A stretch of 40,637 nt of DNA, from contig JAFVAU010000001.1 in NCBI GenBank assembly GCA_017480345.1, forward strand, positions 1-40,637. The letters run 5' to 3'. This document shows positions 6,551-14,200 of this stretch, piece after piece. A program made the position numbers and the translations under genes. Numbering within the stretch: the stretch's first letter is position 1; each line of letters opens with the position of its first letter. The DNA comes from Bacteroidales bacterium. Its GTDB lineage: Bacteria; Bacteroidota; Bacteroidia; Bacteroidales; UBA932. The notes under the pieces are model-generated. The model saw only the letters and a program-made list of their open reading frames with translations. It ran no database searches and was not told where the DNA came from.

Positions 6551-6762
6551 TTATGCGCAGAAGTAGACTACCCGAACCTTGCTGAAATCGAAGGTGTCAC
6601 TGCTGAGGAAGCAATTGTGTTTTATAAGATCTTGATGGCCGCTTCGACACCGGCCATGGTAATCGGTGTGCCGGACTTTATCGGCACGTAGCGGAAATCG
6701 TCCAGCGGCTGCGAGCCGATATAGACCTGGTCTGGGCTGAAGGATGGTAGGGGGTTGGACAT
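6551..6762 (-). pseudogene. Small orphan gene, frameshifted
   Basis: From the ATG at 6762 the frame reads 46 residues (Met-Ser-Asn-Pro-Leu-Pro-Ser-Phe..., with Gly-Val-Glu-Ala-Ala-Ile-Lys-Ile-Leu near the end) and stops at 6622. The next frame continues with good coding character (Ser-Ser-Asp-Thr-Phe-Asp-Phe-Ser-Lys-Val-Arg-Val-Val-Tyr-Phe) to a stop at 6551, so a single-base indel is likely. The leader (a near-consensus GATATTTG box, A-run, then GCT before ATG) is almost the same as that of the gene at 8048. The family is not recognised. Confidence 0.45.
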
Positions 6763-6880
6763 AGCGTTCTTTTTTTTGCAAATATCGTCTTTGACTGTGG
6801 CGTAGCATAAGTACTTCAGTTACAAATGAGCAACTGCGTGTTGCCTGGGAACTGTTCTTTGGCCCATGGTTTTGTCCCTT

Positions 6881-7158
6881 TCACTCATGTGCTGTTTCTA
6901 CCAGATAGTCATAGAATGCATCAATGTCACTTACGTTGTATTCCTTCTCGTCAATCCAGTATTTCGCCTCTCCTTTGGGAGCTTGTTCCATCCACCATTC
7001 CAGTTCATCATCGATACCCAGCCTGTTGAATTCCAGGTTGAACAGGAGGCAGAATGCATATCTTAGATTTTAAACGCTTCATTTACTTTGTCTTCTTTCT
7101 CCTGGGCATTCTGTATGAATGTCATAAGCTCTTTGAATTGTTCTCGGGTAGGCATCAT
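6881..7158 (-). pseudogene. Small orphan gene, frameshifted (phage/Prevotella-type small protein)
   Basis: The frame from 7158 gives 31 residues (Met-Met-Pro-Thr-Arg-Glu-Gln-Phe-Lys-Glu-Leu-Met...) and stops at 7063. A second frame continues at once with convincing protein sequence: Leu-Gly-Ile-Asp-Asp-Glu-Leu-Glu-Trp-Trp-Met-Glu, then Val-Ser-Asp-Ile-Asp-Ala-Phe-Tyr-Asp-Tyr-Leu-Val-Glu at the end. The joined length, about 92 residues, and the Gly-Ile-Asp-Asp-Glu...Tyr-Asp-Tyr-Leu-Val pattern match a small protein family seen in Bacteroidales accessory DNA. It follows the 197-aa gene by 14 bases and was probably the third gene of that operon. Confidence 0.6.
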
Positions 7159-7172
7159 AGCATTGATGGTAT

Positions 7173-7766
7173 TCAGTCCGTTACGTTGTCTTCGACTATA
7201 TACTTTTCGTTCAGATAGGTGCGGTGGAATCCGCTGGGGACCCGGTCTATGGGGATTTTCGCTCTTTCGTACAGTATCCTCCCTTCGCGGTTGTATGCCG
7301 GGACCCAGGTGTCGATATAGGGGATGACGGATTCTTTTCCTTCATAGCGGATCCGGCATTTCTTGTGGCAGGAGGGGAGGAAGTAGGAGGCGAGTTCGTC
7401 CCAGCCCAGATAGTCATCAATTGAATCATACGCGTGGAACCAGGTATTCTCCTGAGGCTTTTTCTCCGTGCGGTAAGAGATGTTGCCATCAGCAGCGACT
7501 ACAACCTGTATGTGGCTGTACTCCTTGATCTTGTCTTCCGTGTCCAGGCTGTTTTCGGTGATGAACCGAAGGAAAAGGTCCAGGGGGCTGTGGGTCTTCT
7601 CGATGTCCCTGGGAACATCGAAGAAGAAGGATTGCCAGCGGAGGTGGTCGGCCAGTTCGCGGCGAATGTCCAGGGCCATAAACTCTTTTCTTTCGGGAGG
7701 GAGGACCTCGTTGGAATAGGACATAATGTCCTCGCAGTGGGAGGCGGCGTAGGAATGGCGTCCCAT
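7173..7766 (-). CDS. Hypothetical protein in orphan operon (197 aa)
   Basis: A soluble 197-residue protein, acidic and aromatic-rich, with no signal peptide or membrane segment. Notable parts are an N-terminal helix around Arg-Arg-Glu-Leu-Ala-Asp-His-Leu-Arg-Trp, an Asp-Tyr-Leu-Gly-Trp-Asp-Glu-Leu segment, a His-Lys-Lys-Cys-Arg-Ile-Arg-Tyr strand and a C-terminal Phe-His-Arg-Thr-Tyr-Leu. An internal Met at residue 15 could be the true start. It begins three bases after the stop of the 92-aa gene, so the two are one operon under the palindrome-bearing promoter at 8065-8121. I do not recognise the family. Its neighbourhood (hipB, frameshifted orphans) suggests a mobile or toxin-antitoxin-type accessory role. 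Confidence 0.6.
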   Translation of the reverse strand: MGRHSYAASHCEDIMSYSNEVLPPERKEFMALDIRRELADHLRWQSFFFDVPRDIEKTHSPLDLFLRFITENSLDTEDKIKEYSHIQVVVAADGNISYRTEKKPQENTWFHAYDSIDDYLGWDELASYFLPSCHKKCRIRYEGKESVIPYIDTWVPAYNREGRILYERAKIPIDRVPSGFHRTYLNEKYIVEDNVTD

Positions 7767-7769
7767 GGC

Positions 7770-8048
7770 TTAATTACGCGACAACCAGATGAGATCGTTT
7801 TCCCGGTATCGATCCCGAAGGTCTACGATGTCCTTGATTTTCTTGCGTTTGAGGAAGTCCGCGAAGGCAGCGGCAAGTGCGTGGAATTCTTCTGTGTCGA
7901 ATTCGATGTCCCGGAACATACGGTAGCGCTCTGCTGAGCTCAGGTTGGTGCGGCCGGCATATTCCGTGATGCCTATTGCGTATCGGTAAGACATCCAGGA
8001 AAGGGACTCTTTGTACATATCGTCGTCGCGTTTGATTCGTTTCGCCAT
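7770..8048 (-). CDS. Hypothetical protein, first gene of orphan operon (92 aa)
   Basis: The start at 8048 (Met-Ala-Lys-Arg-Ile-Lys-Arg-Asp-Asp-Asp) lies 16 bases after the -7 box; the longer frame to 8171 would cross the promoter and the palindrome. The 92-residue product is helical, highly charged and soluble, with an Ala-Glu-Arg-Tyr-Arg-Met-Phe-Arg-Asp segment and a Lys-Arg-Lys-Lys-Ile-Lys-Asp-Ile-Val stretch. It could be a small toxin-antitoxin-like or DNA-binding protein, but no motif decides. It is one of three small genes in the window whose promoter carries the CAAATCTTTGCAA palindrome. Confidence 0.6.
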   Translation of the reverse strand: MAKRIKRDDDMYKESLSWMSYRYAIGITEYAGRTNLSSAERYRMFRDIEFDTEEFHALAAAFADFLKRKKIKDIVDLRDRYRENDLIWLSRN

Positions 8049-8064
8049 AGCGGTGCTTTTTTTG

Positions 8065-8121
8065 CAAAGGTAGCTGCTCTTGAGTCGGCCGGCAAATCTT
8101 TGCAAGGTTTGCAATGATTTG
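8065..8121 (-). promoter_or_regulatory. Promoter and palindromic operator of the 92-aa/197-aa operon
   Basis: The -7 box TACCTTTG reads on the minus strand at 8072-8065. About 20 bases upstream, 13-base inverted arms with one mismatch (8093-8105 and 8109-8121, spacer GGT) cover the -33 position. The arms match those at 9222-9252 and 16896-16928. This is the degenerate member of the family. Confidence 0.7.
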
Positions 8122-8183
8122 GGAATCTGGAAAATAATACAGGGAAGGTCACCCTGCGCAAAAGATTGCAAGATATTTGTCGC

Positions 8184-8221
8184 AATAATAGTTGAATATT
8201 GAACTATTATTCGTACATTTG
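8184..8221 (+). promoter_or_regulatory. hipB promoter with autoregulatory-type operator
   Basis: Perfect 10-base inverted arms AATAATAGTT (8184-8193) and AACTATTATT (8202-8211) surround the -33 TTG at 8192-8194, and the -7 box TACATTTG follows at 8214-8221. A palindrome overlapping the promoter is the usual arrangement for HipB-type autorepression. It is unrelated to the CAAATCTTTGCAA family next to it. Confidence 0.7.
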
Positions 8222-8249
8222 CCTTGTAAAAGCTTAATATAAGACCTTT

Positions 8250-8582
8250 ATGGAAGATATTTACATGCTATCCGATGCCATGATCCTCACGAAGATAGGT
8301 GAGCGTCTGAAGGCGTTGCGGCTAAAGCAGAATATCACGCAGCAGAATCTGGCGAAGGAGGCAGGTGTGTCGTTGTCATCAATAAAAAAAATAGAGAAAG
8401 GGGAGATTGGATCATTTGATTCGCTCCTGCGGGTACTGCGGACGTTGGGCAAACTGGATGTGCTGCTGCCGCTGGTGGAAGAAGAACAGTTGAGTCCTAG
8501 TCAGTACTACGAATGGGTACAGAAGGCCGGCGCTCATCAGCGCAAGCGGGCGGCTGGACGTCGCAACACCAGATGTCGGTAA
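8250..8582 (+). CDS. hipB: HipB-like XRE-family antitoxin
   Basis: A 110-residue protein with an XRE helix-turn-helix at about residues 15-70 (Ile-Gly-Glu-Arg-Leu-Lys-Ala-Leu-Arg, then Asn-Leu-Ala-Lys-Glu-Ala-Gly-Val-Ser and Ile-Lys-Lys-Ile-Glu-Lys-Gly-Glu). The C-terminal part has the Pro-Leu-Val-Glu-Glu-Glu-Gln-Leu-Ser-Pro stretch typical of Bacteroidales HipB. The last residues (after Lys-Arg-Ala-Ala-Gly) are probably altered, since the reading frame runs into the deletion that removed most of hipA. It should bind the palindrome in its own promoter. With hipA gone it can no longer act as a toxin partner and may survive as a stand-alone repressor. Confidence 0.8.
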   Translation: MEDIYMLSDAMILTKIGERLKALRLKQNITQQNLAKEAGVSLSSIKKIEKGEIGSFDSLLRVLRTLGKLDVLLPLVEEEQLSPSQYYEWVQKAGAHQRKRAAGRRNTRCR

Positions 8583-8779
8583 ATGGCAAGTTCGACGATA
8601 TTACCCGGGCAGACTTACTCTCGTTTGCTTCGGCTAATGGAATCAAGGATGCTGCGGAGGTAATTGATCAGGTGTTTAATGCCGTAGCCAGTTGGCCGGA
8701 GCTGGCCCGCGAAGTGGGTGTTCCGGAGGAGATGATTAAGGGCATTGCGGGGAATATGCAGTTGGGCGCTCGGCAGTAG
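8573..8779 (+). pseudogene. hipA 3' remnant
   Basis: About 68 codons in a different frame from hipB match the C-terminal end of HipA kinases: Met-Ser-Val-Asn-Gly-Lys-Phe-Asp-Asp-Ile-Thr-Arg-Ala-Asp-Leu, then a helical region ending Ile-Lys-Gly-Ile-Ala-Gly-Asn-Met. The N-terminal domain and kinase core of the roughly 300-430-residue protein are absent. The remnant overlaps the last codons of hipB, so one internal deletion explains both. Confidence 0.75.
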
Positions 8780-8819
8780 GAATCCTTCTCATATAGACGT
8801 TAGTTCCCATATTTTCCGT

Positions 8820-9170
8820 TTATTTTGTAAGAACCCATGGCTCATCGTCGGTGTAGCCATAATTACGTAAGAGGTAGAGTATCCGCCGTTTGCGGTTGGT
8901 ATAGTCGATAGTGGTATCCTTCAAGATGTCCATCGCCTTGAGGAATTCTTTGCGTGGGATGGGGACGAAGTCAGCCAGATGGCCTGGGGTGATGCTGGCC
9001 ATCGGGAAGACGGACATAGATACGGAGTCTTTTCCAAGGACATGCCATCGGACTTTACATATCTCACGGGTGCCGATGACCTCTTCCACCTCCAGTACTT
9101 CCAGAAGAATTGGATCCATGCCGCGGAGTTCCCGCCGCTGCCAGAATGTGTCGTGCGCTTTTATTGCCAT
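8820..9170 (-). CDS. Hypothetical protein with palindrome-controlled promoter (116 aa)
   Basis: A 116-residue soluble protein with beta-rich middle (Cys-Lys-Val-Arg-Trp-His-Val-Leu-Gly, Val-Ser-Met-Ser-Val-Phe-Pro) and a C-terminal helical, Arg/Tyr-rich part. There is no signal peptide, membrane segment or known catalytic motif. The start at Met-Ala-Ile-Lys lies 25 bases after the -7 box. It is monocistronic, between the hipA remnant and the second 92-bp repeat. The function is unknown; the shared palindrome ties its regulation to the genes at 8048 and 17041. Confidence 0.6.
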   Translation of the reverse strand: MAIKAHDTFWQRRELRGMDPILLEVLEVEEVIGTREICKVRWHVLGKDSVSMSVFPMASITPGHLADFVPIPRKEFLKAMDILKDTTIDYTNRKRRILYLLRNYGYTDDEPWVLTK

Positions 9171-9255
9171 AGTCTTATGACGTTTGTTTTTTTACAAAGG
9201 TAGGCCTGCTGAGGGTCGATTCCAAATCTTTGCAAACCTTGCAAAGATTTGGAAT
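9171..9255 (-). promoter_or_regulatory. Promoter and perfect palindromic operator of the 116-aa gene
   Basis: The -7 box TACCTTTG reads on the minus strand at 9202-9195. A perfect palindrome with 14-base core arms CCAAATCTTTGCAA (9222-9235) and their complement (9239-9252) around the spacer ACC extends three more bases on each side (9219-9255), covering the -33 position. The gene-free stretch 9171-9486 holds only this operator, the second 92-bp repeat and the jetA promoter. Confidence 0.75.
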
Positions 9256-9298
9256 TGAGCGGGACAATAATATGGAATCGGTTACTTCAGGCCTACTC

Positions 9299-9390
9299 GG
9301 TGCTCCTACCGGTCCATCAGCCTGTACCCCTATGCGCAAAAATGGCCGATTTTGACGCTACCCTGCAAGGGGTATGGACCGGTGTGCGCA
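9299..9390. repeat. 92-bp repeat, copy B
   Basis: Second copy of the element at 6453-6544, same length and orientation. Outer arms ACCGGTCCAT and ATGGACCGGT are a perfect 10-bp inverted repeat, and an inner TACCCCT/AGGGGTA pair exists only in this copy. It ends about 30 bases before the jetA promoter. Confidence 0.8.
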
Positions 9391-9419
9391 CAAGAGTTTT
9401 TTTTTCGACGAAAAGAGGA

Positions 9420-9449
9420 TTGTATGTTCAACAAAAATCCCTATATTTG
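9420..9449 (+). promoter_or_regulatory. Promoter of the jetABCD operon
   Basis: TTG at 9420-9422 and TATATTTG at 9442-9449, 19 bases apart, match the Bacteroidetes consensus. The first ATG after the expected start of transcription is at 9487, which supports the jetA start chosen here over the in-frame upstream ATGs. Confidence 0.65.
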
Positions 9450-9486
9450 TAGCTGGGCGCACCAACCACAGTGCCCGTCTGGAAAT

Positions 9487-10686
9487 ATGAACGCATTCAG
9501 TGACATAGATTCGCTGCTGCGCGTCATCTCCCGGGAAAAAGACATACTCAGGTTCCTGTTTGTGAGCAGGAAGGCGCCGTCGCTCCGGGCGGAGCAGGCG
9601 CTGGAGCATTTCCTATCCCAGGATAGCCGCAGGCTCGAATATCTTTTGGAACATGGGGTCATCCGTGAGGCGGAGGGCCTGTTGGTTTTGGAGGATACCT
9701 ATCTGCGCTTTTTCGAGGAGGTGCTGGAGGTGAACGAGGAGATTAATGTCCTGAGCGTGAAGCAGCATATCGACGCTCTGAATGAGAACATCGAACTTTG
9801 GCTCACAGTGGGTGCGGAGGCCCGCAGACAGCGCTATATGGGGGAGATCCTCAGGATTCTGCGCAGCATCGCGCTCTCTACGCACCGCAATGTCATCGAC
9901 CTCAAACGGGCCATCGACAGTACGTACAAGAATGAGCGGGACTATGCCGTGAAGCGCAAGCGCCTGGAAAACCTGGACCGCAAGCGGGCGGACATCGCTC
10001 TCCTCATCAAGGAGGCGGAAAAGCTTTTCGATGAGCGTCAGCGGGTGTTTTTCGGCCCTTCCATGGATGCCCACCTGAAGGAGACGGTGGCGTCGGTAAA
10101 GGATTCTCTCACGGAGTCTTATCATGGCTTGCTGGAACTGGACCGCCAAATTATCGTGTACCTGAACAAGATTGAGGCGGAGCAGCGGCTGGTGGAGAAG
10201 ATTCGTCGCATCAAGTACCTCAAGGACCAACTGGTGTGGGAGAGTGGGACGGATGTGATTTGGGCGCTGCAGACGCACAGGCCCGTCTTTCTGGAAAAGC
10301 GCCCCAGATATAACTGCCAGCCTTCGCTGGAGGCGCTTACCAATACGCCCGATGGAATCGCAGCCCTGAAAGAGGCGCATGCTGCCCTGAAAAACCCCAC
10401 GGCCAAGCGGAAGACGGACCCGGAGCCGCTTTCCGCGGAGGAACTCTCCCGGGGCGCCGTGGTGAAAGACACGCTGAATACCTTCGAGGTACGCAGTGCT
10501 TTCCTTGGCGGCTCGCAGGACCTGATGACCTTCCTATCCAGCTACACTTTTTCGGAACAACTCTCCGAGGAAGACCGTCTCACGCTTTTCTGCCGCCTGG
10601 CGGTAGAATTTGACGAAGATTTCCGCATCACGGACCGCTACGAAGAATCCGGCGGTTTCACTTATCCCTTAATTTTTGCCAAATGA
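9487..10686 (+). CDS. jetA: Wadjet JetA-like kleisin subunit
   Basis: A 399-residue helical protein, first gene of a four-gene condensin-like operon. The N-terminal about 110 residues are winged-helix-like, the middle has long charged helices (about residues 120-260), and the C-terminal part is mixed, as in MukF-type kleisins. The role is inferred mainly from position: in Wadjet systems JetA links the JetC ATPase heads and binds JetB, and the complex extrudes loops on small circular DNA such as plasmids. I cannot assign it to a Wadjet type; the sequence is not obviously the DUF3375 form of type I. It ends four bases inside jetB (ATGA), so translation is coupled. Seven consecutive upstream kilobases hold no other defence operon that could use its promoter. 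Confidence 0.75.
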   Translation: MNAFSDIDSLLRVISREKDILRFLFVSRKAPSLRAEQALEHFLSQDSRRLEYLLEHGVIREAEGLLVLEDTYLRFFEEVLEVNEEINVLSVKQHIDALNENIELWLTVGAEARRQRYMGEILRILRSIALSTHRNVIDLKRAIDSTYKNERDYAVKRKRLENLDRKRADIALLIKEAEKLFDERQRVFFGPSMDAHLKETVASVKDSLTESYHGLLELDRQIIVYLNKIEAEQRLVEKIRRIKYLKDQLVWESGTDVIWALQTHRPVFLEKRPRYNCQPSLEALTNTPDGIAALKEAHAALKNPTAKRKTDPEPLSAEELSRGAVVKDTLNTFEVRSAFLGGSQDLMTFLSSYTFSEQLSEEDRLTLFCRLAVEFDEDFRITDRYEESGGFTYPLIFAK

Positions 10687-11237
10687 TAAAGACCAAAGAG
10701 ATATTCGAGCTCCTTTCCCGGGGAGGGTTCATCAGCCAGGACAGCACCCGGGCCGATGTCCGCCGCCTCTATGACTATATAGAGGAGAACTTCGACGAGT
10801 ATAAGGCCTATTACCAGGGCATCGGTTTTGTGCTGGAGCAAGGGAACGGCTACTTCCATTTCTCCAGAGAGGACTCCCGCACGGAACTTACCCGGCGGCT
10901 CACTACCCTGGGCGTATGGATAGACCGCCTGGATTTTGTGAAAACCTTCCATAGCGGCTTTTCTACCGGCGTCCGCTTTACGCCATCGGCCATTACCGAG
11001 GCCATATCGGCCGATGTGGAATTGAAGGAAAAGGCCCGTAAGCTCTATCCAGGGCAGCACAGTGCCAAGGATACGGTGCAGATGCTCGTGGACGATATGG
11101 AAAAAGCGGGATTTATCGAACTGGAGAATGAATTTGAACAGGTTTACAAGGTGACATCGGCCTTCCATTTTTTGGAGGGACTGGTGGAAATGCTCACAAT
11201 CAGCGAGGAGGAGGCCAGCGATGAGACAGCTCAGTAA
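10683..11237 (+). CDS. jetB: Wadjet JetB-like accessory subunit (MukE-like)
   Basis: A 184-residue protein made of winged-helix-like segments: an N-terminal helix Thr-Lys-Glu-Ile-Phe-Glu-Leu-Leu-Ser-Arg-Gly-Gly, a Gly-Tyr-Phe-His-Phe-Ser-Arg strand near residue 57, and a C-terminal Met-Glu-Lys-Ala-Gly-Phe-Ile-Glu helix-strand. This is the size and layout of JetB/MukE-type kite subunits, which bind the kleisin. Its start overlaps the jetA stop and its last 17 bases overlap jetC. The assignment relies on operon position and size as well as fold impression. Confidence 0.75.
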   Translation: MIKTKEIFELLSRGGFISQDSTRADVRRLYDYIEENFDEYKAYYQGIGFVLEQGNGYFHFSREDSRTELTRRLTTLGVWIDRLDFVKTFHSGFSTGVRFTPSAITEAISADVELKEKARKLYPGQHSAKDTVQMLVDDMEKAGFIELENEFEQVYKVTSAFHFLEGLVEMLTISEEEASDETAQ

Positions 11238-14200
11238 AATCGTATTTGTAAACAGTGCCAACATCCGTTACGGAGAAGTGCGCCTGGACGGAAATGTGCA
11301 TCTGATCGGCACACAAGGGGTGGGGAAAAGCACGGTCCTGAGGGCCATCCTGTTTTTCTATACGGGGGACAAGACGCACCTTGGCATCAGTCGGGAGAAG
11401 AAGTCTTTTGACGATTTCTATCTCCCCGGGGCCAATTCCTATATTGCATACGAGGTGGAGAGTGAGTTCGGCGCCTTCACGGTGCTGGTCTTCCGCTCGC
11501 ACGCCCATAGCGTCTTCCGTTTTATCGGGGCCCCGTTCAGAAGGGAATGGCTCATTGACGAGCAGGGTGAGGTAACGGCCGATGCTTCCGTTATCCGCAG
11601 CCGTCTGGATGGCGCGCCCATGACGCGTATTGTGGATGAATACCAGGAATACAGGGACATTATTTATGGGAACAAGCGGGTCACGGGAAAGGAATTCGCC
11701 CGGTTTTGCATTATGGAAACGCCTAAGTACCAGAACATTCCCAGAAGTCTTCAGAATGTGTTCCTGGGCGCGAAGGTGGATGCCGATTTCATCAAGGACA
11801 TCATCATCCGCTCCCTGGGAGACGAGGAACCCGGGATTGACCTGGTGTATTTCCGCAGCCAACTCTCCGGTTTCGAGCGGGAGTACAACGACATTTCCCA
11901 ATGGTTCCAGAAGAACAAGCAAGGAGAGGTGACGGTGCGGCGCCAGGGGGAAAAGGTGGTGGAACTGTACCGGAAGCTCCTGTATCTGGACGACGAACTG
12001 ACAGGGAACCTGCTGGAACTCCGCTACGCCCGCCGCTATGCGCAGGAGCGGATTCCGCTACTGGATAAGCAGGTGGAGGAAACGGAGGTTTTGCAACTGA
12101 AGTGCAAGGAAAAACTGGCCGATTTGCAGGACAAATATAATCACGAACTCTCCTCTCTGGATCAGGAAATTGGCGCCTTGAACGAAAAATTGGAAAAGAT
12201 TCCGAAGCTTCGGAAGAAGTACGAAGGGCTTGGCATTCAGGCGTTAATAGAAGAGGATGGACAGGAGTCAGCGCTTAAGGTTTCGTTGGAATCGGCCGAG
12301 TCGCTTCGTTCCAGGCTCACGCGTGAGTATGCCGACATTACGGCCAAATACAAAGATCGTGAGCGGGAAATGCGGCTGGGCTTCGATGCCTGGCGTGCAG
12401 CCCGGCAGGGGAGGAAGGTGGAGATTGGGGCAGCCCTGAATGCACAGATTCAGAAACTATCAGAGGCACTTCAGGCAGGGCTGTCCAGCATAGAAGATGC
12501 GTTTGCGGAGCGCGTCTCGGCGCAGGAAGGTGTGGTGGCGGACCTGAAGGAGCGGATAGCGGCTCAGGATAAACAGTTGGCGCTGTCGGCCCACCTTTCG
12601 CCTTTTGTGGAAGAGATAAAGGCTGCTCAGGCAGAATTGTCCCGCCTTTCCGGCGAAAAAGGCAAGCTGGAGGCTTCGGTCAAAACCGTTGAGGCGAGAA
12701 TTAAGGGGTTGGAGCAGGAGGGCCAGTTTCAGCAGTACACCGAGACCAGCAATTGGGACGACAAACTTTCAGATGTGGGGAGCCAGATGGCTGGGCTGGA
12801 CGCTAAGGTGGCGGAAATCGATGAACTGCTCGCTTCCATGGACGGCTCACTCATCCAGTGGCTTTCCTCTCACAAACCCGGCTGGGAGGAGACCATCGGC
12901 AAGGTGGCCGATGAACGCACTGTGCTCTATGCCAAGAATTTGTATCCTTCCGAGACAAAAGGGGATTCTCTTTTCGGGGTGGACCTGGACCTGAGTTCCC
13001 TGAGGATGAATGCGCGAACGCCGCAGCAGCTGATGAAGGAAAAACAGCTGCTGGAAAAGGAACGTACTGCATTGAAGGAGCGGCAGGAGGGTATTCTGGC
13101 CGAGAAAGAATCGGCCTTGGTGGCACTGCGGAAAAAATATAACGCCCGGATAAAGCCGTTGCGGGATGAACTATCGGGTCTGCAAGCAGCGGCTCTGATG
13201 CTGCCGACAAAGTTGGAGGATGCGGGCAAACGACTATCGCTGTTGGAGGAGAATACCCGGAAGGCCCGGGAGGATGCGATGGGCCGGTGCAAGGAGGCCC
13301 TTCAGGCTTTGACGGCGGAGAAGGTGCTAGCTGCAGAAGCCCTGAGCGCTCTCTTGAAGGAGAAAGAGGCTGAGGTCCAGAAGCTTAGAGAGGCCGATGC
13401 CCGCGGGCGGCGGTCTCTGAAAAAACAGCACGACGAGGCACTCTCCCAGGTTGAGGCGGAAATATCGGCCCGGGAAAAAGAGCTCTCTGAGGCGCTGGAA
13501 GCGTTGCATGCTGAGCAGAACCGCGAACTCTCCGGGCAGGGGGCCGATGCCACTGCGTTGGAAAAGTGCGAAGGCGATATCAAGGGCCTGCAGGGGCGGC
13601 TGGAGAAAATTACTCAGAATAAGGAAACTCTTTTTAACTACCGGAAGGACAAGGAGGAGTACCTGGATAAGAAGGATATATTCCTCTCGGAGAAGACCAA
13701 GGTGGAGGGGAAAAAGACCTCGCTTTCTGAACGTTACAAACTAAAACGCAGAAAAGAAGAGGATGCATTGACCCGCGCTACAGATTCCCTGCGAGAATTG
13801 CAGGATTTACTCCGACAACTGCGGGAAGGTCTTTCTGAGGCAGACAACTTCGAGCAGAGCAATGCTCTTCCCATCCTTCCGGAAGGACGGGAGAATAAGA
13901 CAGACAAGACCTGCCGCCAACTGATTGATGCCATTCATCGGGTGCTTAGCGAGAAGCGGAATACGGAACAAACTTTCTATCAGGGAGTGAATACGTTCAC
14001 TTCGCATTTCAGTCCGGGGAACATCTTTGATTTCAAGACGGATAACCACACGGATGAGGAGTACCGCTCCTTTGCCTCCTCGCTGGTGGATTTTATGGAA
14101 AGTGACAAGATAGAGGAGTTCCGCAGCCGCACCAGCGGGCATTACACGGAACTGCTCCTCCGCATTTCCCACGAGATGGACGAGGTCTCCCGCAATTCCT

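Noticed and set aside
8049-8171. Longer N-terminus for the 92-aa gene
   Set aside because: It would translate through the -7 box and the palindromic operator; the start at 8048 fits the promoter.
9352-9486. Longer N-terminus for jetA
   Set aside because: It runs through the 92-bp repeat and the promoter; the ATG at 9487 is the first after the predicted transcription start.
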